Assembly: GCA_021107685.1 (NCBI GenBank)
Contig: JAIOSH010000405.1
Location: 1 to 12,956, forward strand
Length of the DNA stretch: 12,956 nucleotides
From: Bacteroidales bacterium
GTDB lineage: Bacteria > Bacteroidota > Bacteroidia > Bacteroidales > SMBSF39
Direction of reading: 5' to 3'
Both the position numbers and the translations under genes were made by a program. Shown here piece after piece: positions 1-6,636 of this stretch. The notes below the pieces were generated by a model. That model was given only the letters and a program-made list of their open reading frames with translations. It was not told the DNA's origin and ran no database searches. Every line of letters starts with the position of its first letter. Position 1 is the first letter of the stretch.

Positions 1-1657
1 AACCATTATCAGCGTTAAGAGAAACATCATAAACACCTTGTGTTTCGTAAACTACATAAGGTTCAAATTCATTTGAAGATGCAGGAATACCTCCTCCAAA
101 AACCCATTCAAACGAGGTAGGAAACGGATTGCCATCACATAGATTAATGAAGAATATTGTATCATCTTCATGAACAGTTGTTGTATTAGCAGAAAAATTA
201 ACATTTAACCAAATGGAATTTCCTCCTTTTTCGAAATTCATATAATAAATCCTATTTTCTGTGAAATATGGATCATCACCTAACACACTTAATCCCGGAT
301 AATCATCTGTATTATAAATTAAATGCCAACGATCGTCTGAAATTGAACTAACAGCAGGATAATTACATTCATCAAATATATGTATCAATTCCGTATTTAG
401 ATCTGTAAAATCTCCCCATGTAATTCCTTCGTCAATGGATGTCCTCGCCCATAGATGTCTGTAATTGTAAGTTCCATTACCATAAGTTTCTGTTACAGAG
501 CTAAAGACAAGCAAAATATTATTTGAATAATCAATAGAAAATTGAGGCATAGTCGACATGCCTGAGGTGGTTGGATATGTTACGTAATCAATTGTATCAA
601 ATATTCCGTTATTATTTGAATCCTGCAGCCAGCCTATTAAATTTCCGCTTGCCATTAAAGTATCCGGATGCAGGCTGTTCATTCCATTTGGGAAAGTGGG
701 CATGCCTTCTCTCCAATAAGCAATACCCCCAATATTTGGGTAATACCATATTGTATCCTGTACTGTTGATGAAAAAACCCTGCTTAAACCAAAAGCAATA
801 TGAGCTATGTTATTATTATCAAGTGCAATTGTTACTGCTCCGTCATTACAATAAAAAGGCTCAGAATTAAAAGAGAATATTTCAAAGAATGGATATGGAT
901 GTTCCCATATCACTGTTTTTTGCCATGTATTACCTCCATCAATAGATTTCATAAGCACAAGGTCGGTTAAATAGTCGCCTGCAAGAAATGCCAAAACATT
1001 GTCTTTGGGTTCAGCCCAAACATAAGCTCCAATTGTAAAACCGAGATACAAATCAGGACCCAAGCATGGAAATTGTTGATTATTCCATGTTGTCCCTCCA
1101 TCGGTTGATCTGGCATAATGAAGAAAACCACGAAAAGGTTGGGGTTCAGTCGGAGTAAAATCATCCTGTTGTAAATAAAGTATATGTATTGTAGAGTGAT
1201 TAATACCTGTTGTAACAATAAGCGGATGTATTAATCCTGTTCCGGAAAAATACGATTCCTGCCATTCGCCTGTACCTTTATTTTCCCTGTATGTGATTAT
1301 TAACCCGTTCTGACCCTGACAGACAACGATTTCTCCGTTTTCACCAAAGGGCGCATAAGAAGGATTTGTAGCCCATTGCGAGGTAATAGATTGAAATGGC
1401 CAATCTGACCAATTATTACCATCAAAATAATTATACCCAATGCCCATATCCGGAAACTGGGGATAATTAAAACCCATATTCCAGACCGTACCTATTGTGC
1501 CATCATTAAAATGATAAATCCTGTTTTGCATCGAACGCCAGGTTTGAAGGTCATAATATGTCTCACCGATTACTGTTTCATCTACAAATTTTGAATCCTG
1601 AGCCAATGCTGAGCTAATAATTAAAATGAATAAAAATAATACTGCAAATTTTTTCAT
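1..1657 (-). CDS. Secreted Asp-box (BNR/sialidase-like) protein with PKD domain, C-terminus outside window
   Basis: This reading frame is open from an ATG at 1657 to the window edge, giving 552 residues and no stop. Residues 1-19 form a signal peptide (MKKFAVLF..., ending ALA) and Q20 would be the mature N-terminus. Three Asp-box motifs are readable: RSTDGGTTW (183-191), KSIDGGNTW (237-245) and the weaker TSIDEGITW (406-414). They suggest a beta-propeller of the sialidase/BNR superfamily. From about residue 483 a PKD-type Ig fold follows, with the hallmark FEWVFGGG and a final GVYDVSL strand; it continues past the edge. A T9SS sorting domain would be expected beyond the window but cannot be seen. 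Asp boxes occur in sialidases and in many non-enzymatic propellers, and I see no sialidase catalytic set, so no activity is assigned. The N-terminal part is clearly paralogous to the gene at 12427. It is transcribed divergently from hutU. Confidence 0.85.
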   Translation of the reverse strand, partial: MKKFAVLFLFILIISSALAQDSKFVDETVIGETYYDLQTWRSMQNRIYHFNDGTIGTVWNMGFNYPQFPDMGIGYNYFDGNNWSDWPFQSITSQWATNPSYAPFGENGEIVVCQGQNGLIITYRENKGTGEWQESYFSGTGLIHPLIVTTGINHSTIHILYLQQDDFTPTEPQPFRGFLHYARSTDGGTTWNNQQFPCLGPDLYLGFTIGAYVWAEPKDNVLAFLAGDYLTDLVLMKSIDGGNTWQKTVIWEHPYPFFEIFSFNSEPFYCNDGAVTIALDNNNIAHIAFGLSRVFSSTVQDTIWYYPNIGGIAYWREGMPTFPNGMNSLHPDTLMASGNLIGWLQDSNNNGIFDTIDYVTYPTTSGMSTMPQFSIDYSNNILLVFSSVTETYGNGTYNYRHLWARTSIDEGITWGDFTDLNTELIHIFDECNYPAVSSISDDRWHLIYNTDDYPGLSVLGDDPYFTENRIYYMNFEKGGNSIWLNVNFSANTTTVHEDDTIFFINLCDGNPFPTSFEWVFGGGIPASSNEFEPYVVYETQGVYDVSLNADNG

Positions 1658-1703
1658 AATTTTATTTTTTTATTAATTAAACATATTTTTTAAAATATAG
1701 GAG

Positions 1704-1735
1704 CAAATATAATAAATAATTTTATAAAAATCAAT
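1704..1735 (-). promoter_or_regulatory. Bacteroidetes-type promoter of the Asp-box gene
   Basis: On the minus strand ATTG (1735-1732) is followed after 20 bases by TATATTTG (1711-1704). This matches the Bacteroidetes consensus TTTG-N17-23-TAnnTTTG with a perfect -7 box. The start of transcription would fall near 1698, giving a leader of about 40 bases before the ATG at 1657. The -33 element abuts the tandem repeats at 1736-1774, so a protein bound there could affect this promoter. Confidence 0.6.
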
Positions 1736-1774
1736 AATAAATCAGTTAACGGTTGAAATAAATCAGTTAACGGT
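1736..1774. repeat. Two tandem 18-bp direct repeats, 21-bp period, possible operator
   Basis: AATAAATCAGTTAACGGT occurs at 1736-1753 and again, identical, at 1757-1774, separated by three bases. The 21-base period is two helical turns, so both copies face the same side of the DNA. Each copy contains the palindrome GTTAAC. The pair lies in the 203-base divergent gap between the Asp-box gene and hutU, just upstream of the predicted -33 element of the former. A regulator-binding site is the simplest reading; replication slippage is the alternative. Confidence 0.55.
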
Positions 1775-1797
1775 ATAATATTTTTTAAAAAAAGAAG

Positions 1798-1822
1798 TTG
1801 AGAAGAAAATATTGTAATTTTG
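1798..1822 (+). promoter_or_regulatory. Possible hutU promoter
   Basis: TAATTTTG at 1815-1822 is a perfect TAnnTTTG -7 element. The only nearby upstream TTG (1798-1800) is 14 bases away, shorter than the usual 17-23, so the -33 element is poor and an activator may be needed. Transcription would begin near 1829, leaving a leader of about 30 bases. No Shine-Dalgarno sequence precedes the ATG. Confidence 0.4.
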
Positions 1823-1860
1823 AATTTTTTAAAAACAGATAAAAACAAAATTGTATAATA

Positions 1861-3867
1861 ATGGAATTAAATGAGTTTAAAAAAGCAGTTTTACAAGGCA
1901 TTCCTAATGAGTTGCCAAAACCACAGCCTTATGATAAAAATATTAATCATGCTCCAAAAAGAAAAGATATTTTAAGTTTGGAAGAAAAAAAACTTGCCTT
2001 AAAAAATGCCCTAAGATATTTTGATACTAAACATCATAGTGTTTTAGCACCAGAATTTGTTAGAGAGTTAGAAGATTATGGCAGGATTTATATGTATCGT
2101 TTTCGTCCGATTTATAAAATTTCAGCAAGGAGCATTAATGAATTTCCCTATAATTCAGTACAAGCCGGTGCAATAATGTTAATGTTATCTAATAATCTGG
2201 ATCATGCAGTTGCACAACACCCGCATGAATTAATAACTTATGGTGGTAATGGAGCAGTATTTCAAAACTGGGCACAGTACTTATTGACAATGAAATATCT
2301 TGCAGAAATGACTGATGAACAAACTTTGGTTCTATATTCAGGTCATCCATTAGGTTTGTTTCCTTCGCATAAAGATGCTCCCCGTGTTGTTGTATCCAAT
2401 GGTATGGTTATACCAAACTATTCCAAACCTGATGACTGGGAAAAATTTAATGCTTTAGGTGTTTCACAATACGGACAAATGACAGCAGGTTCGTTTATGT
2501 ATATCGGACCACAGGGAATTGTTCACGGAACAACTATTACTGTATTAAATGCAGGAAGAAAAATTCAAAAGGAAAACGAGGGTCTTGAAGGTAAAATATT
2601 TGTCAGTTCCGGTTTGGGCGGTATGTCGGGCGCACAGGGAAAAGCAGTAGTAATAGCAGGTGCTATTGGTATTATTGCTGAAATAAATCCTCAGGCTGCT
2701 CAAAAAAGACATGAGCAGGGCTGGGTAGATGAAGTTTATAGTGATCTTGATGAAATCATTGAAAGAATAAAAATTGCAAAAGACAAAAAAGAAGCTGTCT
2801 CAATCGCTTACAATGGAAATATTGTTGACCTATGGGAAAAATTTGCTGAAGAAAATATTTATATTGACCTTGGCTCTGACCAAACATCATTGCATAATCC
2901 ATTTGCAGGTGGTTATTATCCTATTGGGATGAGCTTTGAAGAATCTAATGAAATGATGGTAAAAAACCCTGCAAAATTCAGGGAAATGGTGCAGGAATCA
3001 CTTAAAAGACAAGTAGCTGCCATTAATAAACTTACGGATAGAGGAATGTATTTCTTTGATTATGGCAATGCTTTTCTGCTGGAATCAAGTCGTGCAGGTG
3101 CAGATATTATGAATGAAAATGGAAAATTCAAATATTCTTCTTATGTTCAGGATATTATGGGTCCTATGTGTTTTGATTATGGCTTTGGTCCTTTCCGTTG
3201 GGTTTGCACTTCATCAAATCCTGAAGATTTAGACATAACAGACCAAATTGCTATTGATGTTCTGGAGGAAATTGTAAAAACATCTCCTGAAGAAATTACA
3301 CAACAGATGAAAGATAATATTCACTGGATTAAAGAAGCAAAGCAAAATAAGCTTGTAGTAGGTTCACAGGCTCGTATTCTTTATGCCGATTGTGAAGGCA
3401 GGACTAAGATTGCTGCTGCATTTAATAAAGCCATTAAAAATGGAAAAATTTCCGCCCCTGTTGTTTTAGGGCGAGATCATCATGATGTTTCAGGAACGGA
3501 TTCACCTTATCGTGAAACTTCAAATATATACGACGGTTCCCAATTTACAGCAGATATGGCAATTCAGAATGTTATTGGAGATTCTTTCAGGGGTGCAACA
3601 TGGGTATCCATCCATAATGGCGGAGGCGTTGGTTGGGGAGAAGTTATTAACGGAGGTTTCGGAATGGTATTAGACGGTAGTGATGATACAGACCGAAGAA
3701 TAAAACAAATGTTATACTGGGATGTAAATAATGGTATTGCACGTCGAAGCTGGGCAAGAAATAGTAGTGCTATGTTTTCAATAAAAAGGGCAATGAAAAC
3801 TGAACCCAATTTAAAAGTAACTTTTCCTAATATGGCTGATGATAAGCTTATTGACAGATGTTTTTAA
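1861..3867 (+). CDS. hutU: Urocanate hydratase (urocanase), long form
   Basis: This enzyme catalyses the second step of histidine degradation, adding water to urocanate to give 4-imidazolone-5-propionate, using tightly bound NAD+ as electrophile in the cytoplasm. The 668-residue sequence has the family blocks throughout: YGGNGAVFQNWAQY, MTAGSFMYIGPQG, the Gly-rich GLGGMSGAQG of the NAD-binding fold, QTSLHNP, MCFDYGFGPFRWVC, RDHHDVSGTDSPYRET (538-553) and HNGGGVGWGEVINGGFG. At 668 residues it resembles the long urocanases of Bacteroidetes and animals rather than the roughly 557-residue Pseudomonas form. The classic short-form signature RICW, which carries a reactive Cys, reads RILYADC here (505-511). 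The ATG at 1861 starts a conserved long-form N-terminus. No hutH, hutI or ftcD/hutG neighbour is present, so the pathway must be scattered in this genome. Confidence 0.95.
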   Translation: MELNEFKKAVLQGIPNELPKPQPYDKNINHAPKRKDILSLEEKKLALKNALRYFDTKHHSVLAPEFVRELEDYGRIYMYRFRPIYKISARSINEFPYNSVQAGAIMLMLSNNLDHAVAQHPHELITYGGNGAVFQNWAQYLLTMKYLAEMTDEQTLVLYSGHPLGLFPSHKDAPRVVVSNGMVIPNYSKPDDWEKFNALGVSQYGQMTAGSFMYIGPQGIVHGTTITVLNAGRKIQKENEGLEGKIFVSSGLGGMSGAQGKAVVIAGAIGIIAEINPQAAQKRHEQGWVDEVYSDLDEIIERIKIAKDKKEAVSIAYNGNIVDLWEKFAEENIYIDLGSDQTSLHNPFAGGYYPIGMSFEESNEMMVKNPAKFREMVQESLKRQVAAINKLTDRGMYFFDYGNAFLLESSRAGADIMNENGKFKYSSYVQDIMGPMCFDYGFGPFRWVCTSSNPEDLDITDQIAIDVLEEIVKTSPEEITQQMKDNIHWIKEAKQNKLVVGSQARILYADCEGRTKIAAAFNKAIKNGKISAPVVLGRDHHDVSGTDSPYRETSNIYDGSQFTADMAIQNVIGDSFRGATWVSIHNGGGVGWGEVINGGFGMVLDGSDDTDRRIKQMLYWDVNNGIARRSWARNSSAMFSIKRAMKTEPNLKVTFPNMADDKLIDRCF

Positions 3868-3872
3868 TATGG

Positions 3873-3903
3873 CTTGCTGAAAACGAATTCAGATATACTG
3901 TTG
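3873..3903 (+). promoter_or_regulatory. Weak candidate promoter for the LytTR gene
   Basis: CTTG (3873-3876) and TACTGTTG (3896-3903) are spaced by 19 bases, which fits TTTG-N19-TAnnTTTG with one mismatch in each box. The position suits transcription of the LytTR gene at 3954. Readthrough from hutU across the 86-base gap is equally possible, because no convincing terminator is seen after hutU. Confidence 0.25.
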
Positions 3904-3953
3904 AGAGTCATACGAAATAACTTAAACCTAATCTTAAAAATCACTAAATATAA

Positions 3954-4835
3954 ATGTTAAAATTACTAACTAAACCATATCCTTTTCTTTTTTCATTAAA
4001 AAGAAATTTAATTGTTGCTATTATTGTAGGAATATTTATCGCCTTTTTAAATATCTTAATGATAGATGAAGATTCAACACACCAATATTTTAAACTGTCG
4101 AAGACTCAAATATCTTATTTTACCGGCTTAATTACATTTTTTAGCATTATTTTAATATTTGAATTTTTTTTAAAAGTTTTTTTTTCCGATACTCAAAAAG
4201 AAAACTGGACAATAGCAAAAGAATTAGGTTTAATATCTTTTTTACTTTTTGTAATTACCATTTGTAATTATATTTTTCTAATCTTTATTTTAAAAGATAC
4301 CACAACATTCTTATCTATTGGATTCTTTTTAAATACAGCTTTTTCTGTTATAATTATTGGACTTGTTCCTGCATCTGTTATAGTTTGGGTAAATTACACC
4401 ATCATATTAAAAGAAAACTTAAAACACACACAATTACATAATAAAAAATTAAAAGAGTTACTGAAAAATCAAGAAAAGTCTGACCAGAAAGAAATTGTTA
4501 ATATATCCTCCGATAATAAAAATGAAATCATTCATTTTGATTTGAAACAACTGCTGTTTATTCGGTCTGATGGTAATTATATTGAAGTTTATATCAAAGA
4601 AAAAGAACGGGTAGTTAAAATGCTGTTTAGAGCATCTATTAAAACTATTGAAAATTACCTAAACAAGTTTTCATATATAGTTCGTACACATCGATCTTAT
4701 TTGGTTAATATCCAAAATATTAAATCTACAAAAGGTAATGTTCGTAATTATCAATTGTATTTTGACAGAACTGAGATTAGTGTTCCTGTAGCTCGAAGCA
4801 GATTCCATGAATTTAACGAAGCATTTAAAATTTAA
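3954..4835 (+). CDS. Membrane-anchored LytTR-family transcriptional regulator
   Basis: The N-terminal half holds four hydrophobic helices (about residues 19-37, 55-76, 92-113 and 121-150). A charged, probably coiled-coil linker of about 35 residues follows. The C-terminal domain (about 193-290) is LytTR: it has LLFIRSDGNYIEVY, a middle RASIKTIENYL helix and the diagnostic YIVRTHRSYLVN, ending in the VPVARSRFHEF strand-helix. LytTR domains bind DNA as tandem direct repeats. There is no receiver domain, so this is not a normal two-component response regulator; signals probably enter through the membrane part or a partner. Such one-component membrane LytTR proteins are common in Bacteroidetes and usually uncharacterised. 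It starts 86 bases after hutU and ends 145 bases before the NTF2-like gene, whose promoter is a plausible target. Confidence 0.88.
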   Translation: MLKLLTKPYPFLFSLKRNLIVAIIVGIFIAFLNILMIDEDSTHQYFKLSKTQISYFTGLITFFSIILIFEFFLKVFFSDTQKENWTIAKELGLISFLLFVITICNYIFLIFILKDTTTFLSIGFFLNTAFSVIIIGLVPASVIVWVNYTIILKENLKHTQLHNKKLKELLKNQEKSDQKEIVNISSDNKNEIIHFDLKQLLFIRSDGNYIEVYIKEKERVVKMLFRASIKTIENYLNKFSYIVRTHRSYLVNIQNIKSTKGNVRNYQLYFDRTEISVPVARSRFHEFNEAFKI

Positions 4836-4893
4836 AATGTAATTGCCAATTCATAACATTTTTCCGTCATTTCATACCTACGTATCTGTTTTT

Positions 4894-4925
4894 TTTGTAA
4901 TTTAATAATTACAGATATAATTTTG
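4894..4925 (+). promoter_or_regulatory. Strong Bacteroidetes-type promoter for the NTF2-like gene
   Basis: TTTG (4894-4897) and TAATTTTG (4918-4925) are separated by 20 bases, matching both elements of the consensus exactly. Transcription would start near 4931, leaving a leader of about 50 bases. This gene is therefore likely to have its own promoter and not only ride on the LytTR transcript. Confidence 0.7.
4897..4912. repeat. Inverted repeat inside the promoter spacer
   Basis: GTAATT (4897-4902) and AATTAC (4907-4912) form a perfect six-base inverted repeat around four bases. It sits between the -33 and -7 elements of the promoter at 4894-4925, the usual place for a dimeric repressor or MerR-like activator. 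In AT-rich DNA such a short palindrome can arise by chance, so this is a low-confidence operator. Confidence 0.3.
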
Positions 4926-4968
4926 CCATGAATAATTTTCAAATATAAAATAGTATTAACATATAAAA

Positions 4969-4975
4969 AAGGAGG
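4969..4975 (+). promoter_or_regulatory. Canonical Shine-Dalgarno site (AAGGAGG)
   Basis: AAGGAGG ends five bases before the ATG at 4981. It is a near-ideal anti-SD complement at suitable spacing and it fixes the start codon. Bacteroidetes genes rarely carry one, and no other gene in this window does. Confidence 0.75.
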
Positions 4976-4980
4976 AAATC

Positions 4981-5466
4981 ATGAAAAACATCAAAATGAA
5001 ATTGATTCTAATAATTGCATGCTCAATTATTGCAAATGTATCTCTGTCAGCTCAAGACACAAATTTAGTAAGTCTGAAAGCAAAAATTGATTCAACAAAT
5101 AAAATAATTGATGAAGCCGCTTTGAAACAAGATTTTGAGACTATAGCAACTTATTATACCGATGATGTAATCACTTTACCTAATAATGAACCTCTAATTC
5201 AGGGTAAAAAGGCGTTTATTGATAATGAGAAAATTGCTGCAAAAAGAGGTATTAAAATCCTTTCGATTAAATCAACTCTTGTTGACCTATTCGGCAGTGG
5301 TGATTTAATCCATGAAATAGGGAAGTACGAAATCAGCCTTGAAATCCCTGGTGTTCCTTACCCCATTACAGATAAGGGAAAGTATTTAGTTATTTGGCAA
5401 CAACAGAATGATGGTACTCTCAAAATAAAACTTGAAACATGGAATAATGATGAAGAGCATAGATAA
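4981..5466 (+). CDS. Secreted NTF2-like (DUF4440/SnoaL-type) protein
   Basis: This 161-residue protein has a signal peptide over about residues 1-24 (ending LSA) with Gln at the predicted mature start, so it is exported to the periplasm or beyond. The mature part is about 135 residues, the size of one NTF2-like alpha+beta cone. The opening helix ending DEAALKQDFETIATYYTDDVITLPNNEPLIQGKKA follows the pattern of DUF4440/SnoaL-like proteins: a helix, then an aromatic-Asp-Asp turn, then a 'P...GK.A' segment. It closes with the strand GKYLVIWQQQ-DGTLKIKLETWN. Members of this fold bind small ligands or act as isomerases or hydrolases; no catalytic residues can be assigned here. There is no lipobox Cys, so it is not a lipoprotein. 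It has its own promoter and an exceptional ribosome-binding site, and lies between a membrane regulator and a membrane Fe-S protein. Confidence 0.78.
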   Translation: MKNIKMKLILIIACSIIANVSLSAQDTNLVSLKAKIDSTNKIIDEAALKQDFETIATYYTDDVITLPNNEPLIQGKKAFIDNEKIAAKRGIKILSIKSTLVDLFGSGDLIHEIGKYEISLEIPGVPYPITDKGKYLVIWQQQNDGTLKIKLETWNNDEEHR

Positions 5467-5582
5467 GGTAGTTTTCACTTTATACTACTATTAAAACATT
5501 TCATTTTAAATCCTAAAATAGCCTGAATTTTTAAAAGATAGTGGTGTAATAAAATACTACGGTTGCCAATACATAAAAATAA

Positions 5583-5611
5583 TTGTCGAGATAATAATGA
5601 ACTTAAAATTG
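5583..5611 (+). promoter_or_regulatory. Weak candidate promoter for the Fe-S protein gene
   Basis: TTG (5583-5585) and TAAAATTG (5604-5611) are 18 bases apart, one mismatch from TAnnTTTG. The predicted transcription start would fall almost on the ATG at 5619, implying a leaderless message. Co-transcription from the promoter at 4894-4925 is the alternative. Confidence 0.25.
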
Positions 5612-5618
5612 AATTTCA

Positions 5619-6530
5619 ATGAAAGATGTTTTAAAACTCACGAAATTCAAATTTGCTATAATATTTTTTTTGTTGTTCATAATGATTGGAGTATGGAGAT
5701 GGACATCAACAAATAATTTGTTTTATCTGATTATTTTTGGATATATTGGTTTTGCAATTGCATTTGGGAACATTCTAAATGTTACATTATCTAAAGAGCA
5801 TAAACACTGGGGAAGAAAAACCACGCAATTATTAGTTGGACTTTTCATGGTCGGTTTTCTCGGATTTATTGGTAATGAAAACATGCAAATTGAAGGTTTC
5901 TTTTTTTATTTATTTTCAGGAATTTTTGCAGGAGCAACACTTCATTATTTTATTGCTAAAATTGTTGGGCCTTTATTTTTTGGAAGGCAATGGTGTGGCT
6001 GGGCTTGCTGGACAACTATGATTCTTGATTTTTTCCCTTGGACAAAACCAAAATATCAAAGAAATAAAAAACTGGGAATTATTCGATACTTGCACTTCTT
6101 TGTTTCTTTGTGTCTAATTTTGTTTTTGTTCTACATTGCAGAATTTAAAGAGAAAGATTATTTTTCTAATGAACTTTTATGGATGATAATAGGTAATGTA
6201 GCATATTACATAATAGCGATATTTTTAGCTTTCAGATTTAAAGATAATCGGGCATTTTGCAAATATGTCTGCCCAATTCCCGTTAGTCAAAAACTAACAT
6301 CATACTTTGCTATTTTAAAACAAAAAGTAAATAATGAAAAATGCACTGAATGTGGTTTATGTGAAAAAAATTGTCCGATGGATATTGAAATCTTAAAATA
6401 TGCAAAAGAGGGTAAAAGGACTCTTTCTACTGAATGTATTTTATGTAATACATGCATTGATATTTGCCCAACCAATGCAATTAAAACTACATTAGGCCTT
6501 GATTTTCAGTTAAAAGAATATATTAATTAA
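5619..6530 (+). CDS. NapH/NosR-like polytopic membrane protein with two [4Fe-4S] clusters
   Basis: This 303-residue protein has about six membrane helices (near residues 11-28, 33-53, 68-86, 91-115, 152-172 and 184-206). Two cysteine pairs typical of the NapH/NosR/CcoG group flank helices: GRQWCGWAC (C126, C130) and CKYVCP (C214, C218). The C-terminal cytoplasmic domain is a bacterial ferredoxin with two full motifs: C242xxC245xxC248xxxC252P and C273xxC276xxC279xxxC283P. This architecture moves electrons between a membrane donor and a redox partner. NapH serves nitrate reductase, NosR serves N2O reductase, and CcoG (RdxA/FixG) acts in cytochrome oxidase copper handling. The usual Pro after the first Cys pair is Trp here (C130-W131). 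It lacks the periplasmic FMN domain of NosR and the C-terminal Ig domain of CcoG, so the specific partner is unknown. It follows the NTF2-like gene by 152 bases. Confidence 0.85.
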   Translation: MKDVLKLTKFKFAIIFFLLFIMIGVWRWTSTNNLFYLIIFGYIGFAIAFGNILNVTLSKEHKHWGRKTTQLLVGLFMVGFLGFIGNENMQIEGFFFYLFSGIFAGATLHYFIAKIVGPLFFGRQWCGWACWTTMILDFFPWTKPKYQRNKKLGIIRYLHFFVSLCLILFLFYIAEFKEKDYFSNELLWMIIGNVAYYIIAIFLAFRFKDNRAFCKYVCPIPVSQKLTSYFAILKQKVNNEKCTECGLCEKNCPMDIEILKYAKEGKRTLSTECILCNTCIDICPTNAIKTTLGLDFQLKEYIN

Positions 6531-6610
6531 ATAATTAGATAATAGATTTTTTGATTATGAAGTTGTCAAAAGTAAATTGTTGAAAAGTAAAGAATGACAA
6601 AAAAATCAGT

Positions 6611-6633
6611 GATAAAATAATTTGCATTTTATC
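6611..6633 (-). terminator. AT-only hairpin terminator after the three-gene minus-strand operon
   Basis: GATAAAAT (6611-6618) and ATTTTATC (6626-6633) form a perfect eight-base stem with a seven-base loop. It begins three bases past the stop of the gene ending at 6637. On the minus strand it is followed by ACTGATTTTTTTG, giving the U-run of an intrinsic terminator five bases on. The stem has only one G-C pair, so strength is doubtful. It also lies 80 bases after the convergent Fe-S gene and might act on both. Confidence 0.5.
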
Positions 6634-6636
6634 GGA

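Noticed and set aside
571..870. Plus-strand ORF of 99 codons
   Set aside because: It lies antisense within the Asp-box gene, has no domain signal or start site, and the minus frame is open throughout with recognisable motifs.
967..1218. Minus-strand ORF of 83 codons
   Set aside because: Out-of-frame shadow of the Asp-box gene; composition is not protein-like.
1..1657. Calling the left-edge protein a sialidase
   Set aside because: Asp boxes alone do not prove it; I cannot see the arginine triad or other catalytic residues, and the protein is incomplete.
1753..1779. TTGAAA ... TATAAT as an E. coli-like sigma-70 promoter for hutU
   Set aside because: Spacing is only 15 bases and the Bacteroidetes primary sigma factor uses TTTG/TAnnTTTG; TAATTTTG at 1815 fits better.
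3482..3809. Short ORFs on both strands inside hutU
   Set aside because: They overlap the highly conserved C-terminal part of urocanase in other frames.
3877..3892. CTGAA-N6-TTCAG hairpin after hutU as a terminator
   Set aside because: The stem has five base pairs and no T-run follows.
5468..5490. GTAGT...ACTAC inverted repeat after the NTF2-like gene
   Set aside because: Short arms, an 11-base loop and no T-tract; likely chance in AT-rich sequence.
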